In this document: positions 38,601 to 47,473 of the stretch, in pieces | Layout of the letters: every line of letters begins with the position of its first letter | How positions within the stretch are numbered: position 1 is the stretch's first letter | From: Glycocaulis alkaliphilus | Lineage (GTDB): Bacteria > Pseudomonadota > Alphaproteobacteria > Caulobacterales > Maricaulaceae | Reading direction: 5' to 3' | Length of the DNA: 64,000 bases | Assembly (NCBI RefSeq): GCF_004000605.1 | Contig: NZ_CP018911.1 | Span: 124,001-188,000, forward strand | Notes under the pieces: generated by a model | What the model was told of the DNA's origin: nothing | Seen by the model: the letters and a program-made list of their open reading frames with translations, nothing else | The model's database searches: none | Translations under genes and position numbers: made by a program

Positions 38601-39759
38601 TGGGAAGCGTGATGCCTTCAGCGCCAATCCGGCCTTCAAACACAAGCGGACTGCCCTCACTGGCCGGTATGAGGATGCCGTCAGCCGCCAGGGATGCGAA
38701 CTGCATGGTCTCGGGCAGCAGCGCGTTGACCAGTCCCGCCGCCTCCTGGACCTGTACGGCGATGCCGTCTGCCCGGCGCGCCGCTGTCAGTGACAGGCGC
38801 GGCGCGCGCACCTCACCGGAGACTGCGTCCAGCTGAGGCGCCGTTACACCCGCCTCTCCGAGTGGCAGCTGCAGGGCGAACTCCAAGGCGCCCCCGATCA
38901 GAGAGTCAAGTTGCTCGAAACTCTCCCAGGCGCGCGCATCAAGCTGGCCTTGTGCGGACAGCATGCCATCGGACCAGTCAAGCGTGCTGGCGCCCGCGCG
39001 CGCATCACCGATGAAAAAGACCAGATCGCCGCCGCCCGCCTGCGGTGTGCCGTCTGCGCTCAGCCGCGCGGTAGCACCCTGTCCGGGCGCCTGCAGCAGA
39101 GCCGCCAGAGGCCCGTCCGGCGCGGCATCAATATCCGCGCGCAAGCTTATATCGCCGTCCGTGACGAGCGACAGCGACACCCGGTCGCCGGGCGCATCAA
39201 TCCGGTCGGCGTCCAGCTGCGCATTCCACTGGGCGCCCTGTCCGCGCGCGCGCCCCAGCACCGAAATGACAGCCGCGTCCCCGGCCACTCCTTCAGCGAG
39301 GGAGAGCGCGTTAATCTCGAAGCGTGCAAGATTTACTGCGAGGTCGGGCAGCCCGCCTCCGCCGGGCGCCTGCTCCTCCCTCGCTGGCAGGCGCAATATG
39401 TTGGCGCGCTGCACAGACAGCTCGGCAATATCGAGCGTGTTGGCCAGCAGGGAGGCAGGCGTCCATTCAAACACGGCCTCTTCCAGCTCCAGCCAGACGC
39501 CCTCTTCATCAGACAGGGTGATGCGTCTGGCAGTGAGACGGTCAAACAGATTGCCCTCAAGCCCGGAAATGGAGAGCCGTCCATAACCTGCCACCTGACG
39601 GCCATCGGCCAGCCGGACCACCAGGTCACGGCCCGTCTGGCCGGTCAGGGTGACGACCGCGATGCCCGCCGTGACGACGGTCAGCAGCGTCAGTATCCCG
39701 AACGTCCAGGCCAGGATCAGGGCAATCAGCCGTATGCGTGAGGACGAGACCGCTGACAT
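35635..39759 (-). CDS. tamB: TamB/YtfN-type intermembrane protein
   Basis: A 1374-residue inner-membrane-anchored protein of the TamB (DUF490) family that bridges the envelope and works with TamA in outer-membrane biogenesis or phospholipid transport. An N-terminal membrane segment (about 8-33) is followed by over 900 residues of repetitive beta-strand blocks, then the conserved DUF490 C terminus (RVARTILRGRADL-like ATLLRGRADLLGRPF; SGSVVFAGDP; LTWRREYD at the end). The start overlaps the tamA stop by four bases. Confidence 0.93.
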   Translation of the reverse strand: MSAVSSSRIRLIALILAWTFGILTLLTVVTAGIAVVTLTGQTGRDLVVRLADGRQVAGYGRLSISGLEGNLFDRLTARRITLSDEEGVWLELEEAVFEWTPASLLANTLDIAELSVQRANILRLPAREEQAPGGGGLPDLAVNLARFEINALSLAEGVAGDAAVISVLGRARGQGAQWNAQLDADRIDAPGDRVSLSLVTDGDISLRADIDAAPDGPLAALLQAPGQGATARLSADGTPQAGGGDLVFFIGDARAGASTLDWSDGMLSAQGQLDARAWESFEQLDSLIGGALEFALQLPLGEAGVTAPQLDAVSGEVRAPRLSLTAARRADGIAVQVQEAAGLVNALLPETMQFASLAADGILIPASEGSPLVFEGRIGAEGITLPIGNIAHAGGPVRVEGPLDTIRVDASLQTRSTALEPDILQTLAGAEPALEARLVWNSEQRQLEIVSARLEGASALVLTASGSVDTARERIALSLRYDGLAIERLTEQLSGRASGTAELALGFDGTGRFSASGRAQNLGRELGTRIGGEARFSARGERRADGAIALEALDIEAPNLVAEAQGSSDEQGWDITGQAAWSCGAPLAAMVLEGTASLAFEARDRNDTLRIRADMTAPRAGAGPVVVENARLRLEGEGPPDAFDGAWRLTGATGTGPVDIGGRASREGERADLSGIEGRFGGFNYTGGLQAEGSRVGGALRAMPVNGFGSAAIAFRLADGHISARIRAEDMVGENLTYLDRLEFDAEGPVDNIGFTLEAEGAYGARALVSVNGQLTSGEDETALGFSLIGRYGGVRIATREAADFRFGPDGTRARLSLGLNRGTLDARVDTGDDSIEVTLDAANIPAALASYPSGREPVGGAVSGNLALSQAGGTWTGTMRLEAEDIAPPESQRPDGADITLNGTLTMMLDEAGAQLEARARGSDLQATASIQLLSGPVTGPESLTAPETGLAGAARVSGEIGTLAAFRLAEGQSLSGTARLEAVLGGSVGAPDLDGTLVLENGRFDDPAIGISVQNLRLDARFAEDGLEIDSLRAQSAEGGELTGNGSFSLAGARLQGEAALQFTDFLIIERPDLTVVGGGNVDIGVGDNRIEISGETRIARAEVRPPEASRPSIPLVEVVHINAAGARDDLAELRRGPDIVLDYRIRAPGRIFVRGGQFDSEWSMDVTARGPTNAISLRGRATLLRGRADLLGRPFEMRSGSVVFAGDPMDAAINLVAARQAREITAEIRVGGVVSAPEITLASTPSLPQDEIAARLLFDQGAGQLSGVQAAQLAGAVASMSSGGGFDPFGALRSGLGLDQLSVSSSRTGETVVAGGRYLTEDVYLEVETGGGSASATTRIEWALTQNLTLLSRIAPDGDTGVALTWRREYD

Positions 39760-41513
39760 CAGAAGGCCTGCCCGATACTGATATAGAGGTGAATGGCAGC
39801 ATCGCCGGAGCGCCGGTTCAGTGGTGCAGCCACATCCACCCGCAACGGGCCAAAGCCGGGATAATAACGCACGCCCGCTCCGATGCCGAAGCGCATCTCG
39901 TCAAAATCGGGTTCAATACCGCTGCTTGCCACACCGCCATCCAGAAAGCCGACAAATCCGAGCCGTTCCGAGTAGCGCCAGCGTGCTTCGACGCTGGTTT
40001 CCACCAGCGAGCGCCCGCCAAACGGCTCCAGTTCTCCGGTATTTATGCCGATGACCCGCGGTGACAGGGCCTGATAGCCATACCCGCGCACAGAGCCGCC
40101 GCCGCCGGCATAGAACCGCAAATCGGCCGGCACGGATTGGGCCTCAACGCCAAACAGCGCCCCCACCCGTCCGCGCACGGCAATCAGCATGCGCTCGCTG
40201 ACCGGGAAATACGTGCGTGCCCCCAGAACGGCGCGCACATACTGGCTTTGCGTATCGCCAAACGTCAGACCGGGCCGGATTTCCATATCGGCGCCGATAC
40301 CCGATTGCGGATCCAGCACATCGTCGCGGTCATCATAGGCAAGGCTGAGCGGGAAGGTGATCGAGTTCAGCGTGCGTTCGCCCGCTGCGTCCGTGATCCG
40401 GGCGATCTGCCCGGACAGGCCTGCCGATGCGAAAAGCTGATCGGTGACAGGGCGTGACAGGGTAGCGCGCGCGCTGATCGAGTCCTGCTCAAAGGCGTCG
40501 GTGTTTTCCAGCGCCAGTCCGGCGCCGACTTCCAGCGTCTGCGCGAACCGGCGCCAGTGCGGAAAGAGCAGGCTCGCCTCGCCGCCCGTATTGAGCTCCG
40601 ATGCGCGCCCGATCAGCGTCAGTGTCTCGTCCCGCCGGAACAGGTTGCGGCGTGCCCATTCGGCCCCCGCCCCTGCGCCTTCCGTCGTGGCATAGCGCGC
40701 TGAAAGCTGGATGCGGTGGCGAGGCGTCGGCTCCATACGCACATCAACGGCGCGTATATTGCCTGACCCTTCCTCTTCCGGTGCCAGCCGGGCCTCGGCC
40801 AGTGCCACGCTGCCCAGTGCTTGCAGGCGCTGGGTGTAGATGTTGAGCTGGCGGGTGCTGACCGGGTCACCGGGGCTGAAAGGCGCAAGGCTGGCGACAT
40901 AATCCTCGCGCAGATCGGCCAGACCACCGGCCAGTTGCGGCTCACCAAAGCGCAGGAACGGGCCGGTATTGAAATGCATTTCCACTGTAACCGACGCATC
41001 AAGATGGTCTGCCGTGAACGCATGTTCTCCGGCGCGCGCCAGCGGCCAGCCATTATTGCGCAGCGCCTCCACGACAGCGGCTTCCGCATCAATAATACCC
41101 TGTGAACGCATGGGCTGCCCGGTGCGCAGGTTTGCCGCTGAACGGATTTCATCTCCGGGCTGATCGCCGCCTTCAGGGGTGTCAAAGCGGATGTCGAGCG
41201 TAGCGATGGTGAAGCGTTCACCGGGGCGCACGCGCACCAGCGGACGCTGGTCGTCATCAAGGCGCGGATCAATCAGGGCGGCAAAATAGCCTTGGGAGTC
41301 CAGATAGCGCCGGATCTGCTCGCCTGCATCGCGGGCGCGCTCGCGATTGCGCCAGCGATTGTCCGAATGGGACGGGGCTTCGCCGACAATGCGCGCTATG
41401 GCGGCATCGAGCGCCGGGTCTTCCACGCCTTCCACGCGCGCCAGCGGCACCGCCGACACCGGGGCGCCGGCCAGTAAAAGTGCGCTGGCTGCAAGAAGAA
41501 TACGCCGCCGCAT
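39759..41513 (-). CDS. tamA: TamA-type Omp85 outer-membrane protein
   Basis: A 584-residue outer-membrane protein with signal peptide (RRILLAASALLLAGAPVSA), three POTRA-like domains (about 25-265) and a 16-strand Omp85 barrel containing the RFYAGGGGSVRGYGYQ motif and ending in YISIGQAF with a terminal Phe. The start at 41513 is chosen because the signal peptide starts there; an upstream in-frame ATG would add 23 charged residues. It is translationally coupled to tamB. Confidence 0.93.
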   Translation of the reverse strand: MRRRILLAASALLLAGAPVSAVPLARVEGVEDPALDAAIARIVGEAPSHSDNRWRNRERARDAGEQIRRYLDSQGYFAALIDPRLDDDQRPLVRVRPGERFTIATLDIRFDTPEGGDQPGDEIRSAANLRTGQPMRSQGIIDAEAAVVEALRNNGWPLARAGEHAFTADHLDASVTVEMHFNTGPFLRFGEPQLAGGLADLREDYVASLAPFSPGDPVSTRQLNIYTQRLQALGSVALAEARLAPEEEGSGNIRAVDVRMEPTPRHRIQLSARYATTEGAGAGAEWARRNLFRRDETLTLIGRASELNTGGEASLLFPHWRRFAQTLEVGAGLALENTDAFEQDSISARATLSRPVTDQLFASAGLSGQIARITDAAGERTLNSITFPLSLAYDDRDDVLDPQSGIGADMEIRPGLTFGDTQSQYVRAVLGARTYFPVSERMLIAVRGRVGALFGVEAQSVPADLRFYAGGGGSVRGYGYQALSPRVIGINTGELEPFGGRSLVETSVEARWRYSERLGFVGFLDGGVASSGIEPDFDEMRFGIGAGVRYYPGFGPLRVDVAAPLNRRSGDAAIHLYISIGQAF

Positions 41514-41736
41514 GGGAAAGACTGCCTTCAACTTATCATTCCGTTTTGTCCCATCCCAGCAACGTTCACCATATGGCTTCAAGGCGCTGGCGTCACTACG
41601 GGTTGCAGCCCACGGACAATGGCTTCCGGGCGCACATAGCTAACCGGAATTTCATGTTTGTGCGGCGACGCGCCCACTGTGCAAATGCAGTAAAGGCGCT
41701 AGGTTAGGCCTCACCGGCGAGGGGCAGACAGTCACC

Positions 41737-42891
41737 ATGGACCAAGACAGGCAGGATGTTCGCGAAGAGCGCGGTTGGCTGGGCTGGGTGCAGCTGGCCA
41801 TCATCCTCGGGATCATCATCTTCTCTCTTGCCTTGACGGCCTGGCTGGCGGCGGGCAGTTCCGGTGGCGCATCCAATGGCAATGGCGCTCAGGTAACGGC
41901 GGCGCCCGTCGAAATCGTGCGCCCGCGCGCGGCCTCGCACACCGTGCAGGTACGCACGACCGGGACGGTGCGTGCCAGGGCGCTGGTCAGCCTGACACCG
42001 GAAGTGGGCGGGCAGGTGGTGGAGGTCTCCGACTCGGTCCGTCAGGGCGCGCGGTTCGAGGCTGGTGAAACGCTGGCGCTCATCGATCCGCGCAATTACC
42101 GCCTTGCGGTTGACCGGGCCGGTGCTGCCTATGCCGATGCGCAAAGTGCCCTCCAGCGCCTTGAGGCCGAGGCCGGGCTTGCCAGAGAGGAATGGGAGGC
42201 ACTCTATCCCGGCCAACCCATTGCGCCCCTGACAGCGCTCGAACCGCAGCTGGAGGCCGCCCGTGCGCGTGTCACCTCTGCGCGCGCGGATCTGGAGCAG
42301 GCGCGCCTCAATCTCGACCGGACACGCCTTCGCCTGCCGTTTGACGGGCGTATTGCTGAAGCGCGCATAGAGCTGGGCCAGACGCTCGGCGCCGGCCAGC
42401 CCTATGGTGAGGTCTACGCCATTGATGCGCTGGAGATCGCTGTCCCTCTGAGCCCGGAAGAGCTGGCGAGGATTTCGCCCGCGCAGGGGCGCCCGGTTAC
42501 GCTGACCTTCGAGGCCGGTGCGGCGCCCGGCCTGACGGGTACGATCGTGCGCGAAGGCGCGCGGCTGGATGACAGGTCGCGCCTGATCACGGTTTTCATT
42601 CTCCCGGATGATCCTGAAACCCTGCGGCCGGGCCTGTTTGCCAATGTCACCATAGAAGGCGCTACCATGGCTGAGGCGCTCAGCCTTCCGGCCTCCGCGC
42701 TCGCCGGACTGTCTGAGGTGCGTACCGTGCGCGATGGCCGGATCGTGCCAGTGACGATCACCGTGCTTGACCGTTCCGGCGACAGGGTGATTGCCGCACC
42801 GTTCGACGCCGGTGAAGGTGTTATCGTCTCGCCCTTGCCGGAATCGGTACTTGGCGGGCCCGTCACCATTATCGCGGAGCGTGAGAATTGA
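41737..42891 (+). CDS. RND periplasmic adaptor (second system)
   Basis: A 384-residue membrane-fusion protein anchored by an N-terminal membrane segment (QLAIILGIIIFSLALTAWLA, about 20-40) rather than a lipid. It has the barrel-sandwich (TGTVRARALVSLTPEVGGQV), coiled-coil hairpin (about 115-195) and LRLPFDGRIAEARIELGQTL. Its stop overlaps the start of the following pump gene. It is not related closely to the lipoprotein adaptor at 32514-33608, so the two systems are distinct. Confidence 0.92.
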   Translation: MDQDRQDVREERGWLGWVQLAIILGIIIFSLALTAWLAAGSSGGASNGNGAQVTAAPVEIVRPRAASHTVQVRTTGTVRARALVSLTPEVGGQVVEVSDSVRQGARFEAGETLALIDPRNYRLAVDRAGAAYADAQSALQRLEAEAGLAREEWEALYPGQPIAPLTALEPQLEAARARVTSARADLEQARLNLDRTRLRLPFDGRIAEARIELGQTLGAGQPYGEVYAIDALEIAVPLSPEELARISPAQGRPVTLTFEAGAAPGLTGTIVREGARLDDRSRLITVFILPDDPETLRPGLFANVTIEGATMAEALSLPASALAGLSEVRTVRDGRIVPVTITVLDRSGDRVIAAPFDAGEGVIVSPLPESVLGGPVTIIAEREN

Positions 42892-45800
42892 GCGGCGCGC
42901 GCCCTTCCGGTTCGCCTGACACGCCAGCCGATCACGGCCTGCCCGGGGCGGGCCTGATCCGCTGGTTTGCCGACAATCCGGTAGCGGCCAATCTCGTGAT
43001 GATCCTGCTCCTGCTCAGCGGGGCGATCAGCGCGGCCACCATGCGCACCGAGGTTTTCCCGGCTTTCACCCCGCGCACCATCATCGTGTCCGTGCTCTAT
43101 CCGGGCGCGACGCCTGAAGATGTCGAGCAGTCCATTACGCGGCGCGTGGAAGAGGCCGTGATCGGCCTTGATGGTGTGCGTGAGGTGCGTGCCACCGCAT
43201 CAGAGAATGTCGGCACCGTCACCATCGAGATCAGCGAGTTCGCCAATCCGCGCATTGTACGCGACGATGTGCAGACGGCTGTCGACTCGCTGGTGAGCTT
43301 CCCGCCCGCCGATGCCGAGCAGCCCCAGATACGCATCCCCCAGCCAACGACCACGGTCCTCACCCTGGTTCTAACCGGCGCGGTGGATGAAGGAACCCTC
43401 AGGCGCGCCGCGGAGCAGGTCGAGCGTGATCTGATGGCGGTCAACGGCATCTCCACCGTGCAACTGCGCGGGGTGCGTCCCTACGAAATCGCCATTTCCG
43501 TCTCCGAGGAGGCGCTGCGCGCTTATGGCCTCACCTTTGGCGATGTCGCCCAGGCCTTGCGCGCTGCATCCATCGACCTGTCGGGCGGTCAGATACGCAC
43601 AGGTGCAGGCGAGTTCCTCTTGCGCACCAATGCGCGCGCCGAGACGGGCGAAGCGTTTGAAGAGATCATCCTGCGCGCCCTTCCCGATGGCTCTCGCATC
43701 CGGGTACGTGACGTGGCGACAGTCACGGACGGATTTGCCGAAGACCCGCTCATCAGCCTGTTCAATGGCCGGCCGGCCGCCCTTGTCGATGTGCAGCTGC
43801 GCGGCAATGAAGACCTTTTGCGCGTAAGGGCGCGTGCCATTGATTATGTCGAGAGCGCGGTCCTGCCGCCGGGCATATCCTTGAGCGTGGCCAGCGATCA
43901 GAGCCAGGTTTTCCGCGACCGCGTATCATTGCTGGCACGCAACGCGATTCTGGGTTTTACCCTCGTCTTCCTGCTGCTGGTGCTGCTTCTCGATCTGCGT
44001 CTTGCCTTCTGGGTGGCGCTGGGCGTGCCGATTGCGTTTCTCGGCGGTTTCACCCTGTTTGGCGCAGCCGGGGTGACGCTCAATTTCATCACCACGTTCG
44101 GGCTTATCATCGTGCTTGGCATCGTGGTCGATGCGGCCATCGTCGTGGGCGAAAACACCGACCGGGAACGCATGAAGGGCCGATCCAACAAGGAGGCCGC
44201 GATTGCAGGCGTCACCGGCGTGGCCGCGCCCGTACTCGTCGGCGTGCTGACAACGGTTGCCGCGTTCGGGCCGCTGGTTTTCATCACGGGCACGTTTGGC
44301 GAGATCACCCGGCCGATCCCGATTCTGGTGATTTCCATCCTGGTTGTCTCGCTGATCGTCGCCTTCTTCGTGCTGCCGACCCAGCTGGCGGGCGGGTCCA
44401 CCTGGTCACGCGGGCCCATGCGCTCGATCCAGACCTGGGTGGATGGTTATGTCGCCGGCTTTGCCGATAACGTCCTGCGCGGCTGGACGCGTTTTGCGGG
44501 CCGGATGCGCTATCTCGTTGCCGTGGCGGGCTTCTGCATCCTGATCGCCTGTTTCACCTTGCTGGGCACGGGCACGGTGCGCTTTGTGTTCTTCCCGAAC
44601 ATTGAAGCTGATTCCATCACCGCCAGCCTTGCCCTGCCGACAGGTGCGCCCTTCGAGGCGACGCGCGCGGCCGCCACGCGCATGCTGGACGAGGCCGAAG
44701 CCATGCAGGCCGAATATGCAGAGCGCGGCGAGCCCGTATTTGAGTCTGTTTCGGCTGTCATTGGCGGGCGCACCAGCCTGTTTGGCGGACCCGGCTCGGT
44801 CAGTTCAACATCGCTGGCATCGCATCTGGCCCAGATCGAGATACGCCTGACCCCGTCCTCCCAGCGCCGCCTGTCGTCAACCCAGCTGGAGCGTGAATGG
44901 CGCACCCGCATCGGCCAGCTGGCAGGGGTCGAACGCCTGACCTTCACCGCCTCTGCCGGTCCGCAAAACCCCGACATCGCCTACCAGCTCTCCCATCCGG
45001 ATAATGACGAGCTGGAGCGCGCCGTGAACCAGCTGGTGGCGGGCTTGCGCGATGTGGAGGCCTTGAGCGGTATTGATAGCGGCTATGAGCTCGGCAAGCG
45101 CCAGCTGGATTTTGCGCTGACCCCGGCAGGCGATGCGGCCGGTTTGCGGGCCGCCGACATTGCCCGTCAGGCCCGCCAGGCCTTCTTTGGCGAGGAAATC
45201 CAGCGCATCCAGCGCGGCAGCGAGGAAGTGCGCGTCTTCGTGCGCTACCCGCAAGCTGAACGCACCAGCCTCGACGACCTCTCGCAATTCCGGGTACGCA
45301 CCGCCGATGGCACCGCTATACCCTTGAGCGTGGCCGCCAGCATGACCGAGACACGCTCGCTGACCTCGATCAATTCGGTGGATGGCCGCCGCGTGATCGA
45401 GGTGACGGCGGATGTGGACCGCTCCATCCTCACGCCAGACGATGCGCGTGCCATCGTCGAAAACCGTCTTCTGGCAGACCTTGTATCGCAGTTTCCCCAG
45501 CTGCGCTGGGAGCTCTCCGGTGCGGGCCGCGATCAGGCCGAGGATTTTGCTTCCATCGGGCAGGGTTTCCTCTTTGCCATCATCATCATGTACGCCCTTC
45601 TGGCGACACAGCTGGGCAGCTATGTCCAGCCGCTGGTCATCCTGATCGCCATTCCCTTTGGCGTGGGCGGGGCGATTTTCGGCCATTTCCTGATGGGTTA
45701 TGATGTCTCCTTCCCGTCCCTGTTCGGGATGGTGGCGCTCTCCGGCGTGGTCGTGAACGCGTCAATCGTGCTCATGGACCGCTACAACATGAATGTCGCG

Positions 45801-46082
45801 CGCGGTTACACGCCTGCAGAAGCGATTTCGGAGGCCACCTCCCGGCGCTTCCGGCCCATCCTCATCACCACGCTGACCACCGCTTTCGGGCTTCTCCCCA
45901 TCATGCTGGAGACCAGTCCGCAGGCGCAATTCCTGGTGCCGATGACCATTTCGCTCGGCATTGGCCTGCTCTTCGCTTCGGCGCTCATCCTGCTGCTCCT
46001 GCCCGCCTATGTGCTGATCGTGGAGGATCTGCGCGGGGTAAAAGTGCGCGCGGTCCAGCCCCACGCCGAACCGGCCGAATAG
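42888..46082 (+). CDS. RND-family efflux permease (second system)
   Basis: A 1064-residue RND pump. Features include RWFADNPVAANLVMILLLLSG at the first membrane segment, VSVLYPGATPEDVEQSITRRVEEA, and TM4 GIVVDAAIVVGENTDRERMKG with a single Asp. The start is TTG at 42888, giving a TTGA overlap with the adaptor stop. GGAG upstream supports it. A later ATG would delete part of the first helix. No local regulator or outer-membrane factor is visible. Substrate unknown. Confidence 0.92.
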   Translation: MSGARPSGSPDTPADHGLPGAGLIRWFADNPVAANLVMILLLLSGAISAATMRTEVFPAFTPRTIIVSVLYPGATPEDVEQSITRRVEEAVIGLDGVREVRATASENVGTVTIEISEFANPRIVRDDVQTAVDSLVSFPPADAEQPQIRIPQPTTTVLTLVLTGAVDEGTLRRAAEQVERDLMAVNGISTVQLRGVRPYEIAISVSEEALRAYGLTFGDVAQALRAASIDLSGGQIRTGAGEFLLRTNARAETGEAFEEIILRALPDGSRIRVRDVATVTDGFAEDPLISLFNGRPAALVDVQLRGNEDLLRVRARAIDYVESAVLPPGISLSVASDQSQVFRDRVSLLARNAILGFTLVFLLLVLLLDLRLAFWVALGVPIAFLGGFTLFGAAGVTLNFITTFGLIIVLGIVVDAAIVVGENTDRERMKGRSNKEAAIAGVTGVAAPVLVGVLTTVAAFGPLVFITGTFGEITRPIPILVISILVVSLIVAFFVLPTQLAGGSTWSRGPMRSIQTWVDGYVAGFADNVLRGWTRFAGRMRYLVAVAGFCILIACFTLLGTGTVRFVFFPNIEADSITASLALPTGAPFEATRAAATRMLDEAEAMQAEYAERGEPVFESVSAVIGGRTSLFGGPGSVSSTSLASHLAQIEIRLTPSSQRRLSSTQLEREWRTRIGQLAGVERLTFTASAGPQNPDIAYQLSHPDNDELERAVNQLVAGLRDVEALSGIDSGYELGKRQLDFALTPAGDAAGLRAADIARQARQAFFGEEIQRIQRGSEEVRVFVRYPQAERTSLDDLSQFRVRTADGTAIPLSVAASMTETRSLTSINSVDGRRVIEVTADVDRSILTPDDARAIVENRLLADLVSQFPQLRWELSGAGRDQAEDFASIGQGFLFAIIIMYALLATQLGSYVQPLVILIAIPFGVGGAIFGHFLMGYDVSFPSLFGMVALSGVVVNASIVLMDRYNMNVARGYTPAEAISEATSRRFRPILITTLTTAFGLLPIMLETSPQAQFLVPMTISLGIGLLFASALILLLLPAYVLIVEDLRGVKVRAVQPHAEPAE

Positions 46083-46138
46083 GCTGCGCACACTGCCCGG
46101 CTTGACCCGTGGCCTCTCGAGGCTCACTTATCCCGGCC

Positions 46139-47473
46139 ATGAGCGCCCCCGGCCCCGATAACACGATGCTTGAGCCTGCCGATCCTTCTGCGCCTGTGAG
46201 CGCAGAAGGGGTCAGTGCTGTGGAAATCGTCACCTTTGGCTGCCGCCTGAATGCCTGGGAAAGCGAGGTCATGCGCGATCATGCGCGCGAGGCAGGGCTT
46301 TCCGGCGCGATCATCATCAATACCTGCGCGGTGACGAACGAGGCGGTGCGTCAGGCCCGCCAGACCATACGCCGCATGAAGCGCGATAACCCGTCCGCGC
46401 AAATGATCGTCACGGGCTGCGCCGCCCAGATTGATCCCAAGCGCTTTGCCGCCATGCCCGAAGTGGACCGGGTCATCGGCAATGCGGAAAAGCTCAGAAG
46501 CGATACTTTCCGCGCGCACGCCATATCCGGCGGCGAGACCGTCTCGGTCGGTGACATCATGGCGGTGACAGAGATCGCCGGGCATCTGGTGGACGGGCTG
46601 GAGGGCCGCGCGCGCGCCTATGTGCAGGTGCAGACAGGCTGCGATCATCGCTGCACCTTCTGCATAATCCCTTACGGGCGCGGCAATGCGCGCTCAGCCC
46701 CTGTGGGCGATGTGGTCGATCAGGTGCGCCGCCTTGTCGAGACCGGCCATACCGAAGTGGTCCTCACCGGCGTCGACATGACCAGCTGGGGCAATGATCT
46801 GCCCGGCACGCCAAAGCTCGGACGCCTCGTAAAGGCGGTACTCAAACTGGTGCCGGACCTGAAACGCCTGCGGCTGTCTTCCATCGATGCCATCGAGATC
46901 GATGATGATCTGATGGACGTGATCGCCAGCGAGGAGCGTTTCTGCCCCTATCTGCATCTGTCCTTGCAGGCGGGCGATGACATGATCCTGAAACGCATGA
47001 AGCGCCGCCATTTGCGCAGCGATGCCATCGTGCTGACAGACAGGCTGAAAGCCCTTCGCCCTGACATCGCGTTCGGGGCAGACCTGATCGCCGGTTTCCC
47101 GACCGAGACCGATGAAATGTTTGAAAATTCGCTGCGTCTCGTGGATGAGTGCCAGCTGGCTTATCTGCACGTCTTTCCCTATTCGCCCCGCCCCGGCACG
47201 CCCGCCGCGCGCATGCCGCAGGTCGATGGCAATATCATCAAGGAACGCGCGCGCCTGCTTCGCGAAAAGGGTGAGGCGGCGCTCGCCGCGCATCTCACCT
47301 CCATGGTGGGGCGCGAAGAGGTGCTGCTGGTTGAGAAAGACGGTCTGGCGCGCGCGGGCAATTTCGCGCCCGCCCGCATGGACAGCCCCGCCCGGCCCGG
47401 CGCGCTGGTGCGCGCGGCCATTACGGGCCATGACGGCACCCATCTCATCGCAGACGCGCTGGAGGCGGTATGA
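46139..47473 (+). CDS. mtaB: tRNA t6A37 methylthiotransferase
   Basis: Radical-SAM enzyme that converts t6A at tRNA position 37 to ms2t6A. The 444-residue protein has the N-terminal MTTase domain with its three cluster cysteines (TFGCRLN, NTCAVT, GCAAQ), the radical-SAM motif CDHRCTFCIIPYGRG, and a short C-terminal TRAM-like region. A GTG at 46109 could extend it by 10 residues; I prefer the ATG at 46139. The last codon region overlaps ftsY by four bases (ATGA). The MtaB/ftsY pairing is common in Alphaproteobacteria. Confidence 0.93.
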   Translation: MSAPGPDNTMLEPADPSAPVSAEGVSAVEIVTFGCRLNAWESEVMRDHAREAGLSGAIIINTCAVTNEAVRQARQTIRRMKRDNPSAQMIVTGCAAQIDPKRFAAMPEVDRVIGNAEKLRSDTFRAHAISGGETVSVGDIMAVTEIAGHLVDGLEGRARAYVQVQTGCDHRCTFCIIPYGRGNARSAPVGDVVDQVRRLVETGHTEVVLTGVDMTSWGNDLPGTPKLGRLVKAVLKLVPDLKRLRLSSIDAIEIDDDLMDVIASEERFCPYLHLSLQAGDDMILKRMKRRHLRSDAIVLTDRLKALRPDIAFGADLIAGFPTETDEMFENSLRLVDECQLAYLHVFPYSPRPGTPAARMPQVDGNIIKERARLLREKGEAALAAHLTSMVGREEVLLVEKDGLARAGNFAPARMDSPARPGALVRAAITGHDGTHLIADALEAV

